A DNA stretch of 64,000 bases from Bradyrhizobium sp. Ec3.3. Lineage in GTDB: Bacteria; Pseudomonadota; Alphaproteobacteria; Rhizobiales; Xanthobacteraceae. Each line of letters begins with the position of its first letter. Position 1 is the first letter of the stretch. The notes beneath the pieces are model-generated. The model ran no database searches, was not told the origin of the DNA, and saw only the letters and a program-made list of their open reading frames with translations. This document shows positions 9,277 through 17,671 of this stretch, piece by piece. The stretch is taken from contig NZ_AXAS01000001.1 in assembly GCF_000472925.1 (NCBI RefSeq), positions 420,208 to 484,207 on the forward strand, written 5' to 3'. Position numbers and translations under genes: made by a program.

Positions 9277-10221
9277 ATGAGTCCCTGCCGCCTCACCCCC
9301 CTCCTGCTTTTGCTTGTCCTCCTGAACGCCGGCAGCGCGCTGGCTCAGGACAAGGGCAGCGTTAACCCAAAACCGCTGCCGCCGCTCGCCAATCCCAACG
9401 ACCCCAAGCTCGGCGCCAAGGAGTTGTTCGCGCGAAAGCTGCTGCCCTCGACGGGGCCGGCGCATGTCATCGGCTCCTACGTCAAGGGCTGCATCGGCGG
9501 CGCGGCGCAGATGCCGCTCAACGGCGAGAACTGGCAGGTGATGCGGCTGTCGCGCAATCGCAACTGGGGCCACCCGGACATGATCGCACTGATCAAGCGC
9601 CTCGCGGCCAAGGCACACAAGGATGCCGGCTGGCCGGGCATCCTGGTCGGCGACATCGGCCAGCCGCGCGGCGGGCCCGCGCTGTCGGGCCATGCCAGCC
9701 ATCAGATCGGCCTCGATGCCGACATCTGGCTGACGCCGATGCCGGACCATCGCCTCTCGCGAGAGGAGCGCGAAGAGACGTCCGCCGTGATGATGGTGCG
9801 TGAGGACCGGCTCGACATCGATCCAAACGTGTTCACCCCTGGCCACGTGCTGGTGCTGCGCGATGCGGCGCAGGAGCCGGCGGTGCAGCGCATCTTCGTC
9901 AATCCCGCGATCAAGAAGGCGCTCTGCCGCGAGGCCAAGGGCGACCGCTCCTGGCTGTCAAAAATCCGGCCGTGGTGGGGCCACGACTATCACTTCCACA
10001 TCCGCATGCGCTGCCCGCCCGGCGCCGGCGAATGCCAGAGCCAGCCGTCACAATCCGAGGACGAAGGCTGCAAGCCGTCCGATCTCGCCTACTGGTTCAG
10101 CGATAGCGTGCTGCATCCGAAGCCGCCGCCGACCCCGCCCAAGCCGAAGCCGCCGATGACGCTGGCACAAATGCCCGCCGCCTGCAAAGCCGTGCTGCGC
10201 GCACCGGACGCGAAGCCGTAA
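9277..10221 (+). CDS. mepA: Penicillin-insensitive murein endopeptidase MepA
   Basis: A 314-residue periplasmic zinc peptidase of the LAS family that cuts D-alanyl-meso-diaminopimelyl cross-links in peptidoglycan. It has a signal peptide (about 1-22). The zinc-site motifs GHASHQIGLDADIW and WGHDYHFHIRM are both present, as is RNRNWGHPDMI upstream. A Pro/Lys-rich tail (PKPPPTPPKPKPP) follows the catalytic domain. The ATG at 9277 sits 7-8 nt after AAGGGG and begins exactly at the signal peptide; longer upstream extensions are unlikely. The gene is divergent from the TPR gene. Confidence 0.9.
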   Translation: MSPCRLTPLLLLLVLLNAGSALAQDKGSVNPKPLPPLANPNDPKLGAKELFARKLLPSTGPAHVIGSYVKGCIGGAAQMPLNGENWQVMRLSRNRNWGHPDMIALIKRLAAKAHKDAGWPGILVGDIGQPRGGPALSGHASHQIGLDADIWLTPMPDHRLSREEREETSAVMMVREDRLDIDPNVFTPGHVLVLRDAAQEPAVQRIFVNPAIKKALCREAKGDRSWLSKIRPWWGHDYHFHIRMRCPPGAGECQSQPSQSEDEGCKPSDLAYWFSDSVLHPKPPPTPPKPKPPMTLAQMPAACKAVLRAPDAKP

Positions 10222-10383
10222 CAAGTTCGTCAGCCGGCTGGTCGATCGCCTCCCGAATGCGTTAGAATACGTCGCTGCCTGCCGTAAGCGGGCGGCTATG
10301 CCGGGATACGCATCCCGCCTCACCTACCACCCCATTCGTGCGCGCGGCGACGGCGCCGCGCCGAGAGCAATTGTGAGAACCCC

Positions 10384-10593
10384 ATGCGCATCAGTGCACG
10401 CAATCAGATCAAAGGTACCGTCGTCGAGGTCACCAAAGGCGCGACGACGTCCCATGTCCGCGTCGATATCGGCAACGGCACGATGGTGACGTCCTCGATC
10501 ACCAACGAAGCAGTCGACGATCTCGGCATCAAGGCAAAGGGGCAGGTCACGGTCGTGATCAAGGCGTCCGACGTCATGATCGCGGTGGATTGA
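10384..10593 (+). CDS. mop: Free-standing Mop/TOBE molybdate-binding protein (molbindin)
   Basis: A 69-residue single Mop domain starting MRISARNQIKGTVVEVTKG and containing HVRVDIGNGTMVTSSITNEA, typical of molbindins that bind molybdate or tungstate as oligomers in the cytoplasm. It lies 1 bp before an exported protein gene and about 750 bp before modABC on the same strand, so it very likely belongs to molybdenum handling. It may supply the TOBE function that the short ModC here lacks. Confidence 0.88.
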   Translation: MRISARNQIKGTVVEVTKGATTSHVRVDIGNGTMVTSSITNEAVDDLGIKAKGQVTVVIKASDVMIAVD

Positions 10594-10594
10594 G

Positions 10595-11101
10595 ATGCAC
10601 AGACCTCTGGTTGTTGCCTTGCTGCTGCTTGGTGCCACCCCCGTTTTCGCGGCGGAAGAGCCGAGCGGCTGCGATAAGTTCAAATGGCCGATCGAGCGGG
10701 AGCGCGCTGCGCTCAACGCGCCTGATCACACCAAGCTCGCATCGGGGAGCGAGCAGGCGGCCGTGCCGGCATCCGCCGTCACGCTGGCGCTGGTGACGCC
10801 TGGCGAAGCCAGGTTGCCCTCCCCGCCTGAGCGTGCGCCGAAGGACGGCACCTTTGCCGGCTTTGCGAGCTTCAAGACGGCGCCCAAGGCGGGGCTCTAC
10901 ACGATCAGCCTGTCGGCCGGCGCCTGGGTCGACGTGGTCCAGGACGGCCATTTCCTCAAGCCCGTGGGCTTCAGCGGCGCGACCGATTGCAACGGCATCC
11001 GCAAGACCATGAAATATGAGCTTTCGGCCAAGCCTTTCCTGCTCCAGGTCAGCGGCGCCAAGGAGAATTCGGTGTCGATCGCGATCCTGCCCGCGGAGTA
11101 G
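10595..11101 (+). CDS. Exported protein of unknown function linked to molybdate genes
   Basis: A 168-residue protein with a signal peptide (MHRPLVVALLLLGATPVFA) and a beta-rich mature domain (FKTAPKAGLYTISLSAGAWV; KPFLLQVSGAKENSVSIAIL). It starts one base after the stop of the Mop gene, so the two are translationally coupled. Its position before modABC suggests a periplasmic accessory role in molybdate metabolism, but this is inference from context only. No known family was recognised. Confidence 0.65.
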   Translation: MHRPLVVALLLLGATPVFAAEEPSGCDKFKWPIERERAALNAPDHTKLASGSEQAAVPASAVTLALVTPGEARLPSPPERAPKDGTFAGFASFKTAPKAGLYTISLSAGAWVDVVQDGHFLKPVGFSGATDCNGIRKTMKYELSAKPFLLQVSGAKENSVSIAILPAE

Positions 11102-11349
11102 GCCTGATACATTGTGTCTGCCGCTGCGCACTTTGCGCTGACGCGGCCCTTCGGGTCCGGATCATGCGTTAGACAAACGGCCGCCTTTACCGTAAGCCCC
11201 AGCCTGCTATGTTTGCAGTGCGATATCCCTGCCGGCCGTAAGCCGTTGCGGGGCTTAGCGGAGCAGCGCTTCCGCCGTCGCACCCCAATCCACCTCACGC
11301 CAGATCTGCGCGTGCTTTTTTGCGCGCGACCTCGCACGGAGCGCTATCC
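11102..11349. other. Leader region of modABC with a repeat fragment
   Basis: This 248-bp gap holds the likely modA promoter. Positions 11128-11172 resemble the end of the element at 30083-30233 (shared core GCGGCCCTTCGGGTCCGGAT). No ModE-type site could be identified by eye. Confidence 0.4.
11128..11172. repeat. Partial copy of a dispersed intergenic repeat
   Basis: CACTTTG(C/G)GCT(G/A)ACGCGGCC followed by CTTCGGGTCCGGATCATGC matches the last 45 bp of the longer element ending at about 30233. Only the terminal part is present here. Confidence 0.65.
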
Positions 11350-12135
11350 ATGTTTCGTTTTGCCGGACTTTTCACCGCTTTCGTGGTCTTCCTTGGTGCG
11401 GCCCTCTCGCCTGCGGCCGCCGAGGACAAGACCATCACCGTCTTCGCCGCCGCCTCGATGAAGAACGCGCTCGACGAGATCGACGCGGCCTACACCGCCA
11501 AGACCGGCGTCAAGTTCACGGTCAGCTATGCCGCGAGCTCGGTATTGGCCAAGCAGATCGAGCAGGGCGCGCCGGCTGACGTGTTCGTCTCCGCCGACAC
11601 CGACTGGATGGACTATGCGATCGGCAAAAAAACCATCAACGAGCCGACCCGCGTCAATTTGCTCGGCAACAGCATCGTGCTGATCGCTCCGAAGGATTCC
11701 AAGATTGACAACGTCACGATCGCCCAGGGTTTTGACCTCGCCAAGCTCGCCGGCGACGGCAAGATCGCGACCGGCGATGTGAAGTCGGTGCCGGTCGGAA
11801 AATACGCCAAGGCCGCGCTGGAGAAGTTAGGGGCATGGCAAGCCGCCGAGCCTAAATTCGCCATGGCAGAGAGCGTGCGCGCCGCGTTGACGCTTGTTGC
11901 GCGTGGTGAGGCCGCGCTCGGCATCGTCTATTCGACCGACGCCAAGGTCGAGCCCGGCGTCAAGATCGTCGGCACCTTCCCGGCCGATTCGCATCCCGCG
12001 ATCATCTATCCGGTCGCCGCGACCACGACCGCGAAGGGCGAGACCTCTGACTATCTCGCCTTCCTGCGCTCGACGACGGCCAAGACCATCCTCGAGAAGT
12101 ACGGGTTCAAGTTCCTGATCAGTCCCACGACGTGA
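11350..12135 (+). CDS. modA: Molybdate ABC transporter, periplasmic binding protein ModA
   Basis: A 261-residue protein with a signal peptide (about 1-26) and the ModA fold. Typical stretches are ITVFAAASMKNALDEI near the mature N-terminus, VSYAASSVLAKQIEQGAP, and GEAALGIVYSTDA near the C-terminus. The Ser/Ala-rich loops AASM and SYAASS are the oxyanion-binding regions of the family. The ATG at 11350 gives the signal peptide directly. It is the first gene of a tight modABC operon (13 bp before modB) that imports molybdate for nitrogenase, nitrate reductase and other molybdoenzymes. Confidence 0.93.
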   Translation: MFRFAGLFTAFVVFLGAALSPAAAEDKTITVFAAASMKNALDEIDAAYTAKTGVKFTVSYAASSVLAKQIEQGAPADVFVSADTDWMDYAIGKKTINEPTRVNLLGNSIVLIAPKDSKIDNVTIAQGFDLAKLAGDGKIATGDVKSVPVGKYAKAALEKLGAWQAAEPKFAMAESVRAALTLVARGEAALGIVYSTDAKVEPGVKIVGTFPADSHPAIIYPVAATTTAKGETSDYLAFLRSTTAKTILEKYGFKFLISPTT

Positions 12136-12148
12136 TGCTTGCGACTTG

Positions 12149-12844
12149 ATGTCCGCGATTACATCGGCCGAATGGACCGCGATCCTGCTTTCCCTGCGGG
12201 TCGCGGTCATCGCGACGCTGGTGGCGACGCCGTTCGGCATCGCGCTGGCGTGGCTGCTGGCGCGGCGTGACTTCTGGGGCAAGTCGCTGCTCGACGCGTT
12301 GGTGCATCTGCCCCTGGTGCTGCCGCCGGTCGTCACGGGCTATCTGCTCCTGCTGACGTTCGGCCGGCGCGGCCTCGTCGGCGGCTTGCTTGCGGATTAT
12401 CTCGGCATCGTCTTCGCGTTTCGCTGGACCGGCGCCGCGCTCGCTTGCGGTATCATGTCGTTTCCGCTCCTGGTGCGACCGATCCGGCTCTCGATCGAGG
12501 CGATCGACCGCAGGCTCGAGCAGGCCGCGGAGACGCTGGGTGCGGCACCATGGAAGGTGTTTTTGACGGTCACGCTGCCTCTTGCTTTGCCTGGTGTGCT
12601 CGCCGGCATGGTGCTCGGCTTTGCCAAGGCCATCGGCGAATTCGGCGCGACCATCACCTTCGTCTCCAACATCCCCGGCGAGACCCAGACGATCTCCAGC
12701 GCCATCTATTCGCTGATCCAGACACCGGACGGCGACGCCGCGGCGGGACGGCTCGTGATCATCTCGATCGTGCTCGCGCTCGGCGCGCTGATTGCGGCCG
12801 AATGGTTCGCGCGACGCGCGACCGCGCGGCTGCACGGGAATTGA
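12149..12844 (+). CDS. modB: Molybdate ABC transporter permease ModB
   Basis: A 231-residue inner-membrane permease with about five helices. It carries the binding-protein-dependent transport (EAA) motif around ETLGAAPWKVFLTVTLPLAL and the ModB-typical KAIGEFGATITF. The ATG at 12149 is preferred over the preceding TTG. The stop TGA is separated from modC by two bases, so the genes are translationally coupled. Confidence 0.93.
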   Translation: MSAITSAEWTAILLSLRVAVIATLVATPFGIALAWLLARRDFWGKSLLDALVHLPLVLPPVVTGYLLLLTFGRRGLVGGLLADYLGIVFAFRWTGAALACGIMSFPLLVRPIRLSIEAIDRRLEQAAETLGAAPWKVFLTVTLPLALPGVLAGMVLGFAKAIGEFGATITFVSNIPGETQTISSAIYSLIQTPDGDAAAGRLVIISIVLALGALIAAEWFARRATARLHGN

Positions 12845-12846
12845 CC

Positions 12847-13509
12847 ATGCTGCGCGTCGACGTCGAAAAACAGCTCGGTGAATTCTCGCTTCAGGCATCC
12901 TTCGCCAGCGAAGGCCGCGTCACCGGCCTGTTCGGCGCGTCCGGCGCCGGCAAGACCTCGCTGGTCAACATGATCGCAGGCCTGCTGCGGCCTGACCGCG
13001 GCAGCATCGTCATCGACGGTGACGTCGTCGACGACACTGCGGCCGGCATCCACGTGCCGGCCTACCGCCGGCGCATCGGTTACGTGTTTCAGGATGCGCG
13101 GTTGTTTCCGCATCTGAACGTCGCGCAGAACCTCGACTATGGCCGGCGCATGAACCGCCTCGCGCATGATCCGGCGCAGGAGAAACGCATCGTCGATCTG
13201 CTCGACATCGGCGCCCTGCTCGACCGCCGGCCCGGAAAGCTCTCCGGCGGCGAGCGCCAGCGCGTCGCGCTCGGACGCGCGCTGTTGTCCAGGCCGCGGC
13301 TGCTGCTGCTGGATGAGCCGCTCGGAGCGCTCGACGAGGGCCGCAAGCTCGAGATCCTGCCCTATCTGGTGCGGCTGCGCGACGAGGCCAACGTGCCCAT
13401 GGTCTATGTCAGCCACGACGCCGCCGAACTTCGCCAACTCGCCACCCAGATCGTGATGCTGCGCCAGGGCCGCGTGACATCGTCCGGCGGGGTGAAGGTG
13501 CTGACGTGA
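12847..13509 (+). CDS. modC: Molybdate ABC transporter ATPase ModC, short form without TOBE domain
   Basis: A 220-residue ATPase: Walker A GASGAGKTS (about 34-42), signature LSGGERQRVALGRAL, Walker B LLLLDEPLGALDEG, and the switch His in VYVSHDAAE. The protein stops right after the nucleotide-binding domain (QGRVTSSGGVKVLT). The usual ModC is about 350 residues and carries a C-terminal TOBE/Mop regulatory domain. Here that domain is missing, while a separate Mop protein is encoded upstream at 10384. No frameshift is apparent at the 3' end; the following sequence is a palindromic repeat. Confidence 0.9.
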   Translation: MLRVDVEKQLGEFSLQASFASEGRVTGLFGASGAGKTSLVNMIAGLLRPDRGSIVIDGDVVDDTAAGIHVPAYRRRIGYVFQDARLFPHLNVAQNLDYGRRMNRLAHDPAQEKRIVDLLDIGALLDRRPGKLSGGERQRVALGRALLSRPRLLLLDEPLGALDEGRKLEILPYLVRLRDEANVPMVYVSHDAAELRQLATQIVMLRQGRVTSSGGVKVLT

Positions 13510-13550
13510 GAAGGCGATCTTGCTTGAGGCACCTCACCTGCCTCAACTTC

Positions 13551-13659
13551 CGCTGTCATTCCCCGCGAAAGCGGGGAATCCAGTACGCCGCGGCCTCTCA
13601 ATAAAATAACTGGCGCCTCTGGAATACTGGATTGCCCGCTTTCGCGGGCAATGACAGCG
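13551..13659. repeat. Long imperfect inverted repeat
   Basis: The ends CGCTGTCATTCCCCGCGAAA and TTTCGCGGGCAATGACAGCG are inverted copies of each other (about 35 bp arms with a few mismatches), each containing its own GC-rich hairpin. It lies between the convergent modC and PepSY-like genes. It belongs to the family of mobile-looking intergenic palindromes seen several times in this window. Confidence 0.8.
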
Positions 13660-13673
13660 AGATTGCGTAACGC

Positions 13674-13934
13674 TTACCACCCCCGTTCAACATTGCGCAC
13701 GTCGCCGGTGTTGGCATCGACATAGACCTCCATCCAGCGGCCCGCGCGGTCACGGCCCTGGATTTGCCATTCGTCGCCGAGGAACTGGGTGTTCGAGACG
13801 GTCCTGATGCCGATGTTGGTAGCGATGCCGAGCGCGGCCTCCATCGAGACCTGGTCACCGGAATCGAAGGCCAAGGCAGGCGCCGACGCGCCGAGCGCAA
13901 GGACCGTGACGATCGGGATGATGAACTTTCGCAT
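13674..13934 (-). CDS. Small exported PepSY-like protein
   Basis: An 86-residue protein: signal peptide MRKFIIPIVTVLALGASAPA, then one PepSY-like unit (SMEAALGIATNIGIRTVSN, a WQIQGRDRAGRWMEVYVD strand pair, and TGDVRNVERGW). Such single-PepSY periplasmic proteins are common in Bradyrhizobium and may bind or inhibit proteases or sense ions; the role here is not known. The ATG at 13934 starts the signal peptide. Confidence 0.72.
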   Translation of the reverse strand: MRKFIIPIVTVLALGASAPALAFDSGDQVSMEAALGIATNIGIRTVSNTQFLGDEWQIQGRDRAGRWMEVYVDANTGDVRNVERGW

Positions 13935-14073
13935 GGAACCACTCCTGTTGAGTTGCCACGCGGCTAACAAGGGGCACAGGCGAGCGTTCCGTGTTCCGAT
14001 CACGATGCGGTGCGCGAATGTTCGGCAAGTCGCGGCGGATTGGTGGCGGTTCCGCACGCTGTCACGCTCCGTC

Positions 14074-14194
14074 GTCGTCCTGGCGAAAGCCAGGACCCAT
14101 TACCCAAGGGAGAAGTCGCAGCGGGAGATGGTAACTCCGAGTCCTCGTAAAACTGCCGACAGTGGTTATGGGTCCTGGCTTTCGCCAGGACGAC
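14074..14194. repeat. 27-bp perfect inverted repeat element
   Basis: GTCGTCCTGGCGAAAGCCAG at the left end (through CCCAT, 14074-14100) is exactly inverted at the right end (14168-14194). Each arm is itself a hairpin (CCTGG-CGAAAG-CCAGG). The same architecture, with different bases in the arm, recurs at 61519-61645. Confidence 0.85.
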
Positions 14195-14241
14195 ACCGGA
14201 GAAGCACGTCGGCATCACGCGCCGTCGCGCGCAGGTAGGCA

Positions 14242-16035
14242 CTAAATCCCCGCCACCGAAATCCACAAATCCGCGAGCTTGCGGCGCAGCGCCTTCATCC
14301 GCGTCACCGGCTCGGGCGTCTCCTCGTCCTCGGGCAGGCGCAGGCCGACCACGTTGACGCGGCCGCCGGAGATCGAGCGGGCGACCAGCACGATCTCGTC
14401 GAGCGCGAGCTCGGCGCCTTCCTTCGGCGCGCGGTCGAGATGGACGTCGAAATAGTCGGCGAGCGTCAGCTTGCCCTCGTCCTCGCTCACCTTGACGCCG
14501 TAGATCGCGGCGAGCTCGGCCAGCGTATGCTCGGCGGAAACCATGAAGTCGCCGAGCAGATGCGGGTCGGGCGCGGTGCTCGGCTGCATGTCGACGAAGA
14601 AGCGGTCCAGCGACTCGGCCTTTTCCGGCGGCGCCAGCAGGTAGATGTAGTCGCCCGGCGCGATCGGGTCGGCCTCCGTCGGAGTCAAAATGTTCTCGTT
14701 GCGGATGACAAGCGTCGGCTTCGACCAGGACGGGATCAGGCCGCGGCGGAAATACAGGCTCTTGGGCCGCACGGCATAGCCGACGAGTTGCTGCTCGAGC
14801 TGCCCGGGCAGGTCCAATTCCACGCGGCGTGGGCCGCGTTCGCTGCGCGGCAGCGCGACATGCAGCTGCCGCGCAGCGGGCGCCAGCGTCCAGCCTTGCA
14901 AGAGCAGCGAGATGATGACGACCACGAAGGCGACGTCGAAATAGAGATAGGCCTTCGACAGCCCGACCAGCATCGGGATCGAGGCCAGGAAGATCGCGAC
15001 CGCGCCGCGCAGGCCGGTCCAGGCGATGAAGACCTTTTCCCGCCAGTTGAAGCGGAACGGCGCAAGGCACAGGAACACCGCGAGCGGCCTTGCGACCAGC
15101 ATCAGGACCAGCGCGACGGCGATCGCGGGCACGGCGCTGGAACCGAGCCGCTGCGGCGAGACCAGCAGGCCCAACAAAACGAACATCACGATCTGTGCGA
15201 GCCAGGTCGCGGCGTCCAGGAACGTCACCACCGAATTATGTGCGCGGGTCGGCCGGTTGCCGATGATGATGCCGGCGAGATAGACCGCGAGGAACCCCGA
15301 GGCGTGCATGATCTGCGAGCCGCCGAAGATGACGAGCGCGGCTGTGGTCACGAACGGCGCATGCAGGCCCTGCGGCAGCGCCACCTGATTGAGCGCGATC
15401 ACCACCAGCCGGCCGCCGATCACGCCGACGATCGCGCCCAGCACGGCCTCCTGGACGAACTCCATCAAGACGTGCCCAGGCGAGCTCGATCCCAGCGAGA
15501 TATATTCGACCAGCATCAGGGTGAGGAAGATCGCAAAGGGATCGTTGGTGCCGGATTCCGCCTCCAGCGTCGCGCCGACGCGCGGACGCAGGCGCAGGCC
15601 TTGCGTGTGCACCAGCAGGAACACCGCGGCGGCATCGGTCGAGGCGACGACGGCGCCGACCAGCAGCGACTCGGCCCAGTTGAGATCGAGCGCATATTTT
15701 GCGAACGGCGCCGTGATCAGCGCGGTCAGCAGCACCCCGACCGTCGCGAGCACCACGGACGGCGCCAGCACCGTGCGGATGCTCTGGAAGCGCGTACGCA
15801 GGCCGCCGTCGAACAGGATCAGCGCGAGGGCCACCGAGCCGACCAGGTAGGTCGTCCGCACGTCGTCGAACTGGAGCTGCCCGGGGCCGGAATCGCCGGC
15901 CAGCATGCCGATGACGAGGAAGACCAGCAGCAGGGGCGCGCCGAAGCGCAACGCGAGCAAGCTCGACAGGATGCCCGCCATCACCAGGACGGCGCCGAGC
16001 AGGATCGCGATGCTGACCGAGTCGAGGGACGCCAT
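14242..16035 (-). CDS. Potassium/proton antiporter, CPA1 family
   Basis: A 597-residue membrane protein. An N-terminal domain of about 12 helices (1-395) has the CPA-family features LILFDGGLRTRFQSIRTV and VVASTDAAAVFLLVHTQGL, with the conserved Asp. A soluble part follows: a TrkA_C-like nucleotide/ligand domain around ENILTPTEADPIAPGDYIYL and a CorC_HlyC-like domain (about 500-580). This matches the NhaP2/CvrA group of K+/H+ antiporters, which act in pH and osmotic homeostasis. The start ATG at 16035 is followed directly by the first helix. It is a single gene. Confidence 0.88.
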   Translation of the reverse strand: MASLDSVSIAILLGAVLVMAGILSSLLALRFGAPLLLVFLVIGMLAGDSGPGQLQFDDVRTTYLVGSVALALILFDGGLRTRFQSIRTVLAPSVVLATVGVLLTALITAPFAKYALDLNWAESLLVGAVVASTDAAAVFLLVHTQGLRLRPRVGATLEAESGTNDPFAIFLTLMLVEYISLGSSSPGHVLMEFVQEAVLGAIVGVIGGRLVVIALNQVALPQGLHAPFVTTAALVIFGGSQIMHASGFLAVYLAGIIIGNRPTRAHNSVVTFLDAATWLAQIVMFVLLGLLVSPQRLGSSAVPAIAVALVLMLVARPLAVFLCLAPFRFNWREKVFIAWTGLRGAVAIFLASIPMLVGLSKAYLYFDVAFVVVIISLLLQGWTLAPAARQLHVALPRSERGPRRVELDLPGQLEQQLVGYAVRPKSLYFRRGLIPSWSKPTLVIRNENILTPTEADPIAPGDYIYLLAPPEKAESLDRFFVDMQPSTAPDPHLLGDFMVSAEHTLAELAAIYGVKVSEDEGKLTLADYFDVHLDRAPKEGAELALDEIVLVARSISGGRVNVVGLRLPEDEETPEPVTRMKALRRKLADLWISVAGI

Positions 16036-16256
16036 CCGTCGTCACGTGGGAGAGGAAATCATTGTAAAACCATCCTTATCGTCGCCACACTTGCCCGCCA
16101 ACCCATTTCTGCCGCTCGCGGCAATCTGCCCGCATTTTACGGCCTTAACTCGCATCGCGTGCCGGTGTATCGATGGCCCGGCCGCACCCTTTGTGGGAAT
16201 CTGCCGCTGCCGCGAATCAAACCCGCCCGATCTGCCAACGAAACCTCGCCACTGAC
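16036..16256. other. Divergent promoter region, antiporter/MscS
   Basis: A 221-bp intergenic region between two divergent osmotic-stress type genes. No operator or terminator was found by eye. Confidence 0.3.
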
Positions 16257-17567
16257 ATGGACCTCAAAGACCTCATGGAGTTCTTGCAGACGACGGCGCG
16301 CAGCGTCGGCGCCGAGATCGCCTCGCCCTGGTTCTACCTGCAATTCGGCCTGATGCTAGGAGCGGCCGGGATCGCCTGGGCCTCCGAGGCGGCCATCCGC
16401 AACCGCATCGACATGACGTCGCTGGCGATGCGTTGGCCGCTGCCGCTGCGCCACTTCATCCGCGTGCTGGTCGGCAGCGCATCCACGGCGGTCTTCACCT
16501 TCCTGGTCATCGTCGAGCGCGTGGTGATGTCCCACGCGACCTGGCCGAGCCGCAGCTATCTGTTGATGGTCGCCGCAAAGCTCGGCCTCGCCTGGCTCGT
16601 GATCCGGCTTGTGACCTCGGTGCTGCGCAACGCCTTCATCGTCAAGCTGGTGTCGGTCACGGCGTGGTTCGTCGCGGCCCTTTCCATCATCGGCCAGCTG
16701 GATGCGACGGTCGATCTGCTCGACTCCTTCGCGATCGTGCTCGGCGGCTTGCGGCTGACGCCGCTGCTGCTGATCAAGGCAGGCGCGCTCCTGATCATCG
16801 CGCTCTGGCTCACCAACATCGCCAGCAATTTCGCCGAGAGCCGGATCAACTCTACGGCCGACCTGACCCCGTCGGTCCAGGTGCTGCTGATCAAGATCAT
16901 CCGCATCGGGCTTTTGACGGTGGCCGTCGTAATCGCGCTCGACGCCGTCGGCATCAACCTGTCGGCGCTCGCGGTGTTCTCCGGCGCTGTCGGCGTCGGT
17001 ATCGGTATCGGCCTCCAAAAGATCGTCGCGAACTTCATCTCCGGCATCATCCTGCTCGCGGACAAGTCGGTGAAGCCCGGCGACCTCGTCACGATCGGCG
17101 ACAATACCGGGCGCATCAGCGCGATGAAGACGCGCTATATTTCCGTCGCTGCTGGCGACGGCCGCGAATTCCTGGTGCCGAACGAAGATCTGGTGACGCA
17201 GAAGGTCGTCAACTGGACCTACACCGACAAGAACACGCTGGTGAAGATCGCCTTCGGCACCAATTACGACGCCGATCCGCGGCTCGTCTGCAAGCTCGCC
17301 GCCGAAACCGCCACAGCACATCCGCGTGCGCAGAAGGGCAAGCCGCCGAATTGCATCCTGACCGAATTCGCGGAGGCCGGGATGAAGTTCTCGCTGACCT
17401 TCTGGATCGCCGACCCCGACGGCATGGACAACGTCAAGAGCGACGTGATGCTGGCGCTATGGGACGCCTTCAAGCGCGAGGGCATCCGGGTTCCCTACCC
17501 GGTGCGGGAAATCCGGGTCCGCGGCGGCGCACTGCCGGTCGAAACCACCGTAGAAGTCCCGAGTTGA
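16257..17567 (+). CDS. MscS-family mechanosensitive channel
   Basis: A 436-residue inner-membrane protein. Several N-terminal helices precede the pore helix and beta domain characteristic of MscS: LAVFSGAVGVGIGIGLQ (Gly/Ala-rich pore helix, about 235-253), NFISGIILLADKSVKPGDLV, and PNEDLVTQKVVNW. The C-terminal alpha/beta domain ends PVREIRVRGG. The protein is larger than E. coli MscS (286 residues) because of extra N-terminal helices. It releases solutes during hypo-osmotic shock. ATG 16257 is chosen because the upstream in-frame extension is low-complexity. Confidence 0.88.
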   Translation: MDLKDLMEFLQTTARSVGAEIASPWFYLQFGLMLGAAGIAWASEAAIRNRIDMTSLAMRWPLPLRHFIRVLVGSASTAVFTFLVIVERVVMSHATWPSRSYLLMVAAKLGLAWLVIRLVTSVLRNAFIVKLVSVTAWFVAALSIIGQLDATVDLLDSFAIVLGGLRLTPLLLIKAGALLIIALWLTNIASNFAESRINSTADLTPSVQVLLIKIIRIGLLTVAVVIALDAVGINLSALAVFSGAVGVGIGIGLQKIVANFISGIILLADKSVKPGDLVTIGDNTGRISAMKTRYISVAAGDGREFLVPNEDLVTQKVVNWTYTDKNTLVKIAFGTNYDADPRLVCKLAAETATAHPRAQKGKPPNCILTEFAEAGMKFSLTFWIADPDGMDNVKSDVMLALWDAFKREGIRVPYPVREIRVRGGALPVETTVEVPS

Positions 17568-17671
17568 GGCAGCTTTTCGCCGCAAGGCGGCCAAGCTTGG
17601 CTTGCATGAAGGCCCGCGATCATTAAATTAGGGCCAGAAATCAAACGCTTCCGCCGAAAAGATTACCTTTC

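Noticed and set aside
11102..11349. ModE operator or molybdenum-cofactor riboswitch before modA
   Set aside because: No convincing palindrome or conserved secondary structure could be seen by eye.
14440..16353. Very long frame opposite the K+/H+ antiporter
   Set aside because: High-GC shadow: extreme Arg/His/Gln composition and no family features; the antiporter on the other strand is unambiguous.
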